Assembly: GCA_019843655.1 (NCBI GenBank)
Contig: JACDQD010000010.1
Location: forward strand, 9,159,637-9,223,636
Direction: 5' to 3'
From: Lethocerus indicus
Taxonomy: Eukaryota; Arthropoda; Insecta; Hemiptera; Belostomatidae
Length of the DNA: 64,000 nt
The notes under the pieces were generated by a model that was not told the DNA's origin, did not search any database, and worked only from the letters and a program-made list of their open reading frames with translations. The position numbers and the translations under genes are program-made. Position 1 is the stretch's first letter. Each line of letters begins with the position of its first letter. This document shows positions 25,201 to 38,000 of this stretch, in pieces.

Positions 25201-28200
25201 AGCATGCGACAATAATTACTATTAGATTATTGGATATTTGAAATACCTTTTCAGCATGTTGCCGTCGCAGCTATCCGCCAAGCCGCAATCTGTAAATGTA
25301 AGAAAAATTGTTACTGAATATTACGAACAATTTTAATAACATTAATATATTTATGTAACATTAACGTAATCCATAATCTATTTAAACCATCATCGAAGAA
25401 TTTACCTGTGGACGAATTGAAAACGCTCAGCGCTCCAGATGAGTCGTCCAAACTGCCGAATTCTTTATCTTAATTTCTCGGTCCGATAAACACTATCTAA
25501 GACTATTAATAAGGCAATGTATATACGTCGTCCCTATGTCCAGAGGAGCTGTCTAACTTTTGAGCACTCCGGGAAAGTTTATTTATCAATTAACGGAGTG
25601 ACCTGAAAGGCGGAAAAAAGTGTAGAGAGCTATTACTTAGCGGCAATCGTTTAGATAAAGAACTACGTCCCTTATCGCTGGAATAGGTCCAAAATACAGT
25701 TTTTTTTCGAAAACACGAACGTTAATACGCGTTAATGCCATTAAATATACTTGTGTTCATTTATCTTTGCATAAACTTAAACATATTTGTGTCAAACTAT
25801 ATCATTCTCGCAATTTTATAAAGTTTTCCGTTTCTAATTCCTATATATGTGCCAAGGCTAGTAGACGCCGGCGCCTCCGATGTGAACAGTCCCGACTGCA
25901 TTCTTAATAGAATTCTCAAAGAATTCTGGTCACAGCCAATTAGAGCGCTAATAGGACCAGGTCCTCGTAGCAGATTTCTTTCCAACCAGTCCGACTAGCT
26001 CTGAACCAACGTAAAGCTCAGATCTATTTCGCCGACGTAAAGTGTTACAACGCCTGCAGCTTTTGAAAATTATACAGCGCACTGAAAGCACGCATCATTA
26101 TGTTGGCAATCAACCATCGCGGTTGGAAATTTACTAACCTCGATCATACAGTAAACGTTTCATTTACAGACTGCTGCGTAATGACAGGAGTTAGGTAGTG
26201 TAGGAACTGCATACAACAACAGAAAGTGTTATATACCAGTAGACTATATGTGCGATTCCTATTATAAAACATTTCTGGTAAATCAGTTATTTCATACGCA
26301 GTGTCGCCAGATTCGCCAACCGTCTGAAATTCTAGTTTCCGGTGACTCAACTCCGGCGCTTCCTGAATATTAACCGATAAACAACGACGCTCCCTATCTC
26401 CTTCTGTTGGCTTTAATCGAAAAAGTTTTTTCTACCTCTTTTTTCAATCTTTCATTTCTCTCTTTTTACTACTCGTAAACAAGATTCAACCGGACCGAGA
26501 GCCGCTAATTTACTGACCAGTCGAGACGGGTCACCTCTAACCCCTCGGGCCGAAAGAAACCCGATTTCGATTCGGTTAAATCATTATGAAAAACTTTGTT
26601 CTCCGAACGGATTTACAATTAGCGCACTAATTTACAATTTACAATTCTCGATCGTGTTGTAAACGCCCCGCTATTTAAAATTCAAATCAGACGCTCAGAA
26701 AGTAACGATTACAAAAATCAAAGAATTAAGACATAGCGTTAAATTTTCCAATGTAAATTCTGACCCACATTCTTCGGTGGTAATAATTCTTGCCCAATAT
26801 TTTCAATACGCGAATATATGATTTTTACTCATTTTACAAATATCCAATATCTTAATTGAAATAATAATAAAATATATCTTTTTAAATATGGTCGTCGTTA
26901 GAATTATTATAAAAAGTAAAAATGATTGGGGGGTAGTGTATATATCAGGGTACGGCATATAATTTCACTAGTGGCGCAACGAGTAGCCTGCAGATTCCCG
27001 TTGGGATATCGTATATTGACCGTAAGTGTCAATTATCCCGTAATTCTATACTAGGTCAAAGAAGAGAAACTAGTTCGCTAGAGTGAATCACACTGAGAGG
27101 GGCAGCCATTCTCAATGCGCGGTCACATTTAAATGTCTCCAGTTTTTCAAAAAGTGAACATTAAGAAAAAACGTATTTATAAACAAACATCTATGTAACT
27201 AGAAAAGAAACAATTCACGTGGTAGAACGTGAGATTTAAAATAAAAACAGTTCTTGCGCACGGAATACAAAATTTGTATTGTTTATGACAATATATCTGA
27301 AACTTTTTTAGGATATGTCCGTTGTATTCTTTATAAACCACGAGGTGCGCCCTCCAACATCTGTAAACATATATTGAAGCAGTTACAGAAGTGTAACGGT
27401 ACGCGGGGGGAAAATAACTGAAATGCGTCGCATTTAATAAAACGTCGAAAACACAAGTTCGAACGCGAACGCACAACAGCGCTGAATGGAACGTAACCGT
27501 ATTTGTTTTGAATGGGGTTTCCGAATAATATTTACCCCCGTGGGGAATCCTGTTTACGGGCCCGAACCTTACTATACTACGCAGCGTTCGTTCTCGGATC
27601 ATGCCCAGGACGGCGGGGGGAAGGGGAACGGTCTCAAACTGCGTACTAAACCGCAGATAGGTCGGAGTAAATATTTTACTCCACTTTACCCCACGCGTTG
27701 GAGGTTCATTCACCTTGTCGGCCCATCTTGCGCTCGCAGCCCGGGGTCTCCTCTCGCGCTTTTCCTTACCTCTTACAGTTTTCGTTCATAAATCTAAAAT
27801 ATCACACGAAAACAGATATTCGAAGACAGAACAAACGAGAAGAGGGTGGTAGGGTTATTAAATTACATATTACAGAATGCTAAGCAATAAAAGGTTTTCA
27901 AACCATTATTAATAACCATTATAATGAATACATTATATAACGCTAGACCTACGTTAAGGATAATAAATTAACAAGCGAAACATTTGGGATAAAAGCATCA
28001 CGGCGTTTTTGTTAGTAATTTTAAATCTAAATAAACGCTCCTTTGTCATTCAGCTCAAGCGTGCCAAGAATTTGAACAAGTAGAAAAACTATTTTTACTA
28101 CAAAATTGCAGTCCTCCGTAAGTCATTCGTTTAGAAACAGGGTTAGTAGCTAATTTTATCCGTTTCATGAAACTGCACCTTTGATAAATCCAAAACATGG

Positions 28201-29960
28201 TAAAACCCCTGGAATGAAGGTACTAATTATGTCATACCGCTAAATACTTATGTCATACTGTAAACGTCGAGACGTTTCATTTTATGTTGTTGCTTACAGG
28301 TCATACAATTGAACAGAATACATAAGGCTCTCAAAATATAATAGCTCACCTGAACTATAATGCTTTAAACTGTTCCTATATAAGTCATAAATACAGTTCT
28401 CAATAATAATTAAGTCAGGTGAGACAATGGTAAAAAGTGCCAGAATGAAATGTAGCGATTTCAAACCGCATACTTAGTATCGGTGAATTAAAATGTGGGC
28501 GGTTTCAGCGGAAGTTTCCTGTAGTCGGCGAAAGAAAATAGGGTTTTAATGGAATATTACAGTGGCCTCTTACAGTCCAGAAGTGGGAGGCAAAAACCTA
28601 CGTCCGGGCGGCTTATAAATAGAGCTCCCCTTTTACCGTGGAATAAAGTAAAAGACGAGGACGGACAATGGTCTGCGAAGTCGCCGATCTACTGGAGATG
28701 ACTCAGCGGCGCTATTTTCGTGTATTGAACCGAATGTCGGGGGAAAAACGTTTGGAAAAGACCAGAATTTTCATCATAGAATTTGCCATAAATGGAAATT
28801 CGCGTACAAACGCCAGAAACGTTTTTAGCGCGGCACAAATTATTGTCGTAGGGCGGGAATTTAATGTTTATAAGTTTTCGAGTGGACGTTCAGAATCGTG
28901 CATCGGCCGCCAATTGGTCAACGTCCAAGACGGGAACGGCAAGGGCAAAAGAGAGGCAAGAGCAAAAACTTTATTAAACAAAGCATCGGGCCCGAAATAA
29001 TAAATCAAAGTTTAAATTTCAATATTTCCAGCCGGCTAAATTCTATACAATCAGCTTAAATTACGGGAGTTGAAATTTTATTTTAATCGAGAGGCGTATT
29101 TTCGTTCGTTTTTCGTTTTCAAAGGCCGCCGTATTTCCCTTCCGAGGATAATCGAAACGAATAAATCTTTAAAGAAACGTAGTGCGCTTATTTCTTATTG
29201 CGCGTATAACATGATTTCGTTATTTTAGGAATTTCACCAGACTGTAAATTTAACAAACATTCAGAAAGAATTGTTGAGATTATAAATTCACGAGTTATGC
29301 GTTCACCGCAATTACGATAAAGACTAGGCTGATAAAAGTGGACTGAGAGAGAAATAAAGCTCGGCAGAAATAAGCAACGAGGAAACGGTTATTGTTTCTG
29401 AATTCACGGTTTAAACTCATACATTGGAATTCGTCGTGCAATATAACCGTATCCTCCTTCCCTATATCCTTTGTGTAATTGACAGCCTGTTATAATAGCG
29501 GACAAACGACAGTTGTATTTACCTCGAACAGTACTAAATAATGTGGAAACAGTTGTATTGACGAGCATCAACAGGCTGACAATATCCAACCTTGGCCCGT
29601 TCGGGTGGCGGTGGCGGTAACGCCGGGTCACCCACCTCCGGCCGGGGGTGACGCTGACAGCCAGCCGATCGTTAAAGCAAACAGAGGGGCTTTCCGCCTC
29701 TGTACAATGTACATAAACTGTATGAATTTACGCCCATAAACCAACTTATTCAGGCCTGTCCTAGTTCACTTTGATATATTTTGCTCTACCTCCCCCGCCC
29801 CCACTCAACGCAGAAAGCAATTCAGGGACCGGTTGCAGTTTTACAATTGGCCCATTGTATACAATTTTAATGGTACAATAGACAATTGGTCCTGGCCCCG
29901 TGGTAGGCGCGTTTAAACTTTTCTTTCATCGCTGGCATTACTCGAGAAGTCCGGTACATA

Positions 29961-29996
29961 TATAAAAGCTGTAGACTTTGTTATTTTGAAAACAGT
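29961..29996 (+). promoter_or_regulatory. TATA box and initiator-like pair
   Basis: TATAAAAG at 29961-29968 is followed by ACAGTT with its likely +1 A at 29994, 33 bases from the TATA start, a normal spacing. Only a 40-codon open frame (30045-30167) of unknown relationship follows. It may be a chance match. Confidence 0.25.
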
Positions 29997-32900
29997 TTCG
30001 CACATTTCTGTTTAAGTGTGCTAACAGTTTCCTATATCCAATCTATGCACGAAATTATTAGAGAATTAAGTCAGTTAAACTTCACTGTAAATTATTGGAA
30101 ATCTTTGTTTATGGACATAGTCGCCATTAGGCTCTCGAGAGTGTCTACATCCACTGCTTGGGATTGAAGGTTGCATTTAAAAACAAAAATTATGTAATAA
30201 AAATTCGTAATTTACGCAAAGGCTAGTTCGGGAAAATTATAAGAAGAAGCGTACAAAAAGTAATACAGAACATGAAAAAGTGTGCGGTATAAAAAAATGA
30301 AACAGAGGGTCCTGAAATACGAAATATGGTTGTCGTACAAAATGTTTGTCCGTCTCAAAAATATATCGATACCGAGTGCTGTTCTATAGAGTGCTGTCAA
30401 TCAAAAAGAATATTGGGATATACTGCGAGTTTAAAATGTGGGAGTGAAAGAGGTTTTCGAAATTGGTCGGGTTTCGTTTTCGATTAGGGGCCAATTCGCC
30501 CACAACGAAATCGATCAGTTCGAAAGATAAGCTTCTGATTTGGGCCCTGCCAATCAGTTTACACTTTACGTGCACAGCTTCGCAAGGCTCGACGAACGCA
30601 ATCCGGCTGCATTTCGTCTGATTCGTGCGAATTGTGCAATCCCCTGAGAGAATTACTACGCCAGAGTGGTAACGTGGCCAGAAAGGATGGGTCGGAAGTT
30701 GATGCCTACCAGAAAACAGTTTTCCTTTCAGTTGCAACATATATTTTTAAGTAACACATCTCATACGAGCTCAAATAATTAACTTCGCTAGTACACTAAT
30801 TACAAACGATATTACTTGGGCCGTTCTATTACTGACGATGCTGGCGACCGGCCTAGGATACGACGAAGGGATAATAAACCTTACATTAATGAGTAAGACT
30901 CTTAGGTTAGTGCCAGTTCTATTTCAAGTGTAAAACGCATAAGTGGAGAGCTATCATATGTTTTGTCGGAATCTGCTCGTGTCAAGGCTGCGTGCAGAGC
31001 CCAATGGGGATAGAACTGCTGGGAATAGAACTGGTCCCAGTGTTATATAATCATCAAAACAATGACAACGCTGAACCGAACCTCTGGGGCACAGGAATTA
31101 CTCACGCACCTTCCGTCAGTCGAGATAAGGTATTAAAATATAAAAAGTCGCCTATTTGTTACTATACTGTATCGGTTTCACAATAACAGGGGTGGTAGTA
31201 GTGCGGATCGAATGGCTAACAGCTTATTAATAAAAAGTAGTTACCAAAATAAATTATGTAGATTTATTTCTTTATGTAGAATTCTTAGAACTCCGTGATT
31301 TTAAGAGACTATGGAAAATGAACAGTAATAATCTAATCGCATTAATTCAAAACACATATTATTACACAAAAGACAATTTAAATAAGAATACAAACTGGAG
31401 AGAACCATAAGGAATGATTGATTATATGAGGTTATATTCGATCGTCTTACGACTTGTTCACCCAACTTTCCTATGTAACTAGGTCGGTTTATACATCGAG
31501 TAGAAATAAATCCGTCATCGCTTCAAATAGATTTCCGTGGACCAAGTATTGCCTTTCAGTAGGCGTACTGTGATTTATTAATACTTGAATCATTCCTATC
31601 GAATGCTATCATACAATGAGAATATGTACAAGACTTTCTGGGTCCAAGCGGTACTGTCTGTTATGTAATATTACATATTTAGAAAATAGTATTTATTGGT
31701 GCCCTTGTAAAAAGTGGACGGCCTAGAACGGGCTTAATGCCTCGAGACAAAGTCAATGAGTTTACCGCAAAATTCTGACTGTTAGAACCGTTCCCAATTA
31801 TTATTGCTGATTTTTTTTCATTGATTTATCCCTGGCACATGAATATGTTTATTTCTCCTGTAAATTAAAATTCTGAATAATTTTTACGCGAATTGCAATT
31901 AGAGCGGGGATTCAAGGCCGGGTTCGGAACGTCGAGTACCTCCGTGTACACACACCCAAGTGTCCGGACAAGACCAGCTCCTGAACAAGTTCAGCTATTT
32001 CGCGACCAATATTAAACCGGAACGGCGTTATAATTAGTCGAAACAACTGTGAATAATGTGATTATCATAGTACAACCAAAACTCTTGGATGTTCCAAAAA
32101 TTTGGTGTGTTGCCACGCCGTAGTTCTCGTCAATCTCACATGTTTTCCATCATCTTACTCTCTTATCGTTACTGATATTTGTGAATTTTCAAATTCAGTT
32201 TCCAATTTTAATATCCGATAAATAGACAGTGCCGTAATTTATAGATAACACAGTCGAATGCCCGAGTTTAGGATATTATTTTCCTGAACTCGAGGAGGCA
32301 ATCGAGCGTACGATATATTTGAAGGGGATTATGAACGAAGTCCGAATTCTCTGTTAGTTCTTTCCATTGAATTGACTTCGAATCGCGACTTTAGCCAATC
32401 AATGTTTATTGCCCTAAAAACAGTTCTATCTCGCATTTATCGTGAATAATATAATTCGTCGATTTTCTTTCTTAATAGTAACTATCGATAGGCATATTTT
32501 TTCCACAACTTAAAAAAGTCTACAAAATATATTGTTTGCGGAAAGACAACTTCGGATATATTAATGGAGACAATGTCTGACACCGATGAACAGCTATCGA
32601 ATCTCGTTTCAAAAAATTAAACGCGCGTGTTTCTCCGTTCGTAACGAATTGGGGCTGGAAATAACGTTTCCAGAATTAGAGATCGGAGAACAGCTGAGCG
32701 GAGACACAGCGGATTGCTTTTGAACTCCAGCCACATCAATTTAGGTTTCCCTCCGAAAAGAGAACTTAATAATCGAAAACCGACTGTCCTTCGGTACGGT
32801 GATGTCCCGGCTTCATCAGATAGGATGGGATTAGATAAAAGTGATATTGTGAAATTCGATGCAATCATTCGTGTTTTATGGCTGGGCTCTGACGATGACC

Positions 32901-33743
32901 CCAGAGACTTGTGTACGCGTCGTCCTGGTGGGTTAGATTATACTGTCCGATTAAAAGCCAAAGTCGAGCCAAATCTTATCGCCGATATTTTTTAAATAAA
33001 TGCATCATTTCCTGTCAGCAATGCTATCTAAATGCAATGAAAACTTGAAGTGTTTATTGACCCAGATGAATAAATCATCGAACAATATTAAAGGATAAAT
33101 ACATTAGATCGTCACTGCCTAATGTAAGTATCACAAAAATATTATATCATAACTTAGAAATATTATGTGCAATTGGTGGCAAAACAGCTTTTGTCCCGTT
33201 AAGACTAAGAAATGTTGAGTACAATATCGTGCTAGTTGTTTGAATAAATTGAATAACCTGCACTAAAATTACTTTTTAATAATATTAATTGATATATAAG
33301 TGATAAAACGTTCAATAAATACACACAAAATTTCATGATAATATGCTAATAGCATCAGGCCAGATTTTCTTGGCAGACGGGTGGGGGCCAGATGTATTGT
33401 CCCGAAATTCTAAAGCTGTCAACCCGCCAATAATTCCCGTTTCGATCGGGGGAATCCTACTGGGGGAATACAAACGAGAGCTTTGAGCTCACAATAAAGT
33501 GAACAAAAAGAGAAAACAAAACGAGAAAATAGGCTATAAAAACAATCCTTGAACGGCGGGAGCAACTAGCCTTGGTGAAGCCGATCGGGCAAAAAGAAGT
33601 ATGAAACGGGCTCACCGTTTTGTACCCACCGGGCGACTACCGATAGAAAGTGTTTGTCCTTAGAGAGCGATCTCATGACAAGAACCGGCCACGTGAGATC
33701 GACTGATTGATCACACACTGCGGATTCAAATGCACCAGTTTAA

Positions 33744-33780
33744 ACATGTCTTTATCTAAAAAAACATGTCTTTATAAAAA
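33744..33780. repeat. Short tandem repeat, two copies
   Basis: The unit AACATGTCTTTAT is repeated with an A-rich spacer. Confidence 0.7.
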
Positions 33781-35016
33781 TAAAAAATGCGGTAAACTTA
33801 ATCGAGAGCCATAATTAATCATAACTTCACTTGCAGAGGTCGTGTTCAGAAACAAAAATAAACCTGCAGTCAATAAAAGCAAGACTAGCTTTGCGAGCGA
33901 TGTCGTTCGCTCTTGCTACTTTTTCTACTCCTCAGTTACGGAAGATTTCCTTTAAGTATAACAAAATTTCTTTTTTATTAAAAATGGGTAATGTAGGTAG
34001 AATTTTGTTACTGCGGTAATAGCCGAACGAACGTGATTTTAGATGAATCTATTAGAAAAAAATAAAATAGCGCTGTGGTTATTTTAGAACGCGTTGTGCA
34101 CGGATCAACAAATACAGAGAGTGATAATGGTAAATATATCGATAAGTGCCATTGCGCGAAATAAGTGAATTATCGTCGCGATTCTGCCGCTCAAAATATT
34201 AATAATAAATCCGCGTGTACAAACAAATCATAGATCATAATTAGACCGCCTGATATGAACAGTTTCGAAACTCCTTTTTAGTAATCAACAGATACGGTAC
34301 AGGAACGACGCTAGCTCCTCCCGGAAGCCCCCAACAACTATTTACAGTTCGGCTGACCTCTCATTGTTTACAAGCCCGTGATCCTGTACAAGGTCTGGCA
34401 AAAAGTAACAGCGCATAAGTTCAGAGCTCCGCTCATCCCACTAGCGTCTAGGCGAATGGTATTAATTAGTCCTATTTATACAGATTAAATTGTCTTGTCA
34501 ACGAATCCGGTCCGGATTGCGGCCATATTACCTAGTTCATCTAACAAAGTACATAACCGTGTTTTTAATTCGGAAGGGAGGAAGAATCGCGAGCAGTGGC
34601 TAAAGCCAAGAATGAGCACACAGTTGCAAAACAATTTAGTTCGGTCATTCACTCATGAAACCACAGGCCAGACAGTGTAAAAACAGAACATTCATACACG
34701 AGAGAATGAAATAAATAAAACCTAATTCAATTTTATATAATATATTTCGTTTAAATAGCTAGGTACTATAGGAATACCAGCCCCGTTGTTATTGAGGGGG
34801 GGGAGCGAATATAGCAAATGTTTGGAGTACAAAAACCTTTAGACTGGTACCAAGATGGCAGTGTATAAACCTGTAATAGGCAAATGGGACCCGGGAAGAA
34901 CTAGACGTTTGAGCTGGAATTTGTCAAAAAAAGACACCTCAGGTCCATGTTGCTAAAGAGGACTATGCAAGGGGACCCGGGAGATCGCTGACTGAGGTAG
35001 ACCTCAGCTGCAGCAC

Positions 35017-35060
35017 CAATAAAATAATAATAACAATAATAATAATAATTATTATTATAT
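35017..35060. repeat. (AAT)n microsatellite, possibly a retroelement tail
   Basis: AAT units followed by ATT units, directly after a non-repetitive stretch ending CTGCAGCACCAATAAAATAA. See the related finding. Confidence 0.85.
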
Positions 35061-38000
35061 TATGACGATATTATACAATAATACCTTACTTTAAAACATT
35101 AACATTGTATAAATTGGAAACAGCAAAATCTACATTTTACAGTATCAACAACAATTCACGCGTCTTCCCGTTTACGCCTAGATGTAGGCTTTCCCGCAAC
35201 ACAGCTGTATTGCGTGTAGCCTATGCGGCATCGAAATTCAATAATTCCTGACACCCTAGTTAACATTATTCAAAAAATGAATTTGCTCCTACATTAGATC
35301 TCTTTTTATAAATTCATTATAGCATAGGAACATCAGAAGATCGCAAGAATTATGATATTTTTTACTTGTATTTAATTTACTGGCTATAAGGTCGGTTTCA
35401 AGACTAACAATACAAGGGGAATTTTATGCGACTAGTGTGACTAAATGGTCCCAGACAAAGCGGTTCCTATTTTTTATAATAACGGAGACAAAGAAGACTT
35501 GTTTATAGAACGTCAGATAATACTCGCAATGACGGGACAAATTTACAATTTTATCTCCAGTCGAGATATTACATGTTATCTTTCGACGAGTAAATTTGCG
35601 AGTACAAAAACTGCGCAGCCGGTGTTTGCCTTCCGATTTTTCATAAATGACCCAAATGAACTGAGGGATTGTGTCAAATAGTTTTTCCAATGCGTGGATT
35701 ACAACAGAAAATGAAGACATATTTTACTAATCTCTTTTTCTGAATTCGAGAGGGAAAAAAATATTAATTTGTCACTTTTTCGTTGTTCCCTTTCCAGTTT
35801 ATGAAGCTCCATATGAATCTAATTCTGAGGGCGCAAACAACAAGTCCCCCAACAGGATAAATGTATTTAACGATCCTTAAATTCAGAAATTCACACCCCT
35901 GTTTTTCAGGAGGCACCATAATTGCCATAATTTTGAATAAAGACCGGTTATCATATAGCCTACCCGATTACGTACGGGGCGTAAACCACAGGTTTTTTTA
36001 GAAAAAAAACAAATGAACCGCCATGACAAATATTGCACGATTCGAAGACTACATCTGCCTAATTTATTCCTCAGTATTGACCGACCTCCAATTGTCGAAC
36101 AAATTAGAATAAAATTGCATTCGATATTTTCATTGTATAAATTCTGCAGAGTTGAAAGCTGGGCCGAATAAGCTTTCAGAATTGGTGGTATCGTTATCGA
36201 ACAGAAACGTGCCCACGACTATTTTTTCGAGTCATTTCGAAAATAATAAACGTACCAAGCAAAACAGAAGCATAGATAATAAGAAAAATCATTGTTGGGT
36301 TTATTATATCTTCTTAAAGTGTCCCCCTTAGACAAATAACCAATGGAAACAAGTTTCGCACTACATGAGTTTTCAATAAACTTTAATAAAAACCTTCCTC
36401 TGTTTAGTTCCCTATATTAGTGAACCATCATTCATTTTTCATATTTTCCCTCCTTGTTGCATTATTTTTGGTTTATATTTCAGCCCGCCATTCCTTTTAC
36501 TATGTTGTAGTGCCTGAAGTTCGAAATAAAATATTCTGTTTTACTGGGAGCAACCGTTTGCAGTAAACGATTGTTACAGTAGAAAAAATATTCGACCTTA
36601 AAAAAAATATGACCCCGAATAGAAGAATTCAACATTAAGTGTCAACAATTTTTTAGAATAGAGTCAGAATAGAGTTTACGAGCTGCCCCATTTAGTCGTA
36701 TAAAAATAAACGCGTTAGCCGCGACCGACACCAATAAATGTTTACGGTCTTGGGATAGAATTTAGGTTAAAAGCACACACTGCGTTCAACACACTGGCCG
36801 TTGACATAGGCCTAATTGGTCCATTTGACTTAATTACAGTTTATATACAATGTTATCGACTTTTCAAATCGTTTCGACTGTACCGAACGTAGGCGTTTGG
36901 GCTGTCTTCCCTTTCGTGGTATAACGAGCTTTCCAACTGTTTTTTTTATAGTTTCGGGTTCGTTCTCTTGGATTCGATCGATGGCGGACCTAATTTCCAT
37001 TCAATTGTGCAAATTCGAATAGCGAGAGTGAGGGGAATAGTAAAGGAGTAATTTATATAACAGTCTTACATTTATTATCGGCTTGACAAGCTGAAAGTCT
37101 GAGTATTTTCGATTAAATAAATATGGTATTTATGTATATAATACATCCGGGTTGTAGTTCATACAATTGCACTGGGTTATAGTCACGGTGAGATGATGGA
37201 ATGTAGACTGGTTTACGCTACTGAATGAGGAGTAAGCACTGGAATTTTTGGAAGAAAAAAACGGAAAGAACGGCTGAAAATGCAAAGAAAGTAGACTGTG
37301 AGCATTACTGTTATGTTAACAGCAGGGGGGGGGGCAAGGGTCCAAAGGGAGCGAAGGGCGCACAACGGAATCGCCACGAAATAACGGTAACCGGGGCCCG
37401 ACTTTCACCTGGATCGGCCTAGAAAATAGTTTCTTCTTTCGGTGACGAGCCCAGAATTATCTATTGTCGCACTGAGAGGCTGTAGATTATCTCGAGAAAG
37501 CCACGAATAACGTTTCTGGTTCCAGGCAGGTACCACAAGAGCGAGGTTAGTTTCCCGGGGTTTGCCACTTGCCGGGGAAACCGCTTTAAATTGGCCGAAA
37601 ACCAGCCGCACAATAAACGGCACAACTTATGCAATATAATTGTCTCACTTTCAAAGCCGTATAATTTTTTTTATCATAAAACAAAAAGGGAGTTCCACGT
37701 CTCGGAAATCATTTTTTCGTATTTAGAAATTACTGTGTCACCTTGGTAAGTTAAGTGTGCCCCGAGTAACAATAACGCTCAAGGACTCATGCTTCTAGAA
37801 AATTCGATCTCGCACCGATAATTTTTTCTGTATTTAGGCCTTAAGCTAGGCCGGTTTCGGCTTCTCGCCATCGCCAGTATAAAGAAAATGTTATCTCAGG
37901 ACTAATTCAATATAATCTCCCAAATCCTGGAGACAATATGAAAGGAAGAATCCCATCTTCAGATATTAAGGAGATATGATGTAATGTCTATATGTCATCT

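Larger units (their letters stand above)
9974..34795. other. Long gene-free stretch, probably intron of DOR or intergenic
   Basis: Read on both strands, no exon with family landmarks was found. Several open frames of 100-178 codons exist (for example 27177-27713 and 16159-16581 on the minus strand) but have no recognisable domains, no codon pattern unlike the background and no continuation across splice sites. The stretch contains microsatellites, hairpins, C/G homopolymer tracts and promoter-like motifs listed separately. It is CpG-rich compared with the gene bodies at 45-53 kb. Confidence 0.55.

Noticed and set aside
20589..25948. CCAATTAGAGCGCT occurring near 20589 and 25935 as a possible shared element
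   Set aside because: A 14-base match is expected several times by chance within 64 kb, and the flanks do not align.
27177..27713. 178-codon open frame on the minus strand, the longest single open frame in the gene-poor part
   Set aside because: No domain, signal or repeat pattern, no splice continuation, and composition equal to the background. Treated as chance.
28612..29000. TATA-like CTTATAAATAG followed by a 110-codon frame at 28668-29000
   Set aside because: No initiator at the right distance, the frame starts too close to the TATA box, and the protein is not recognised.
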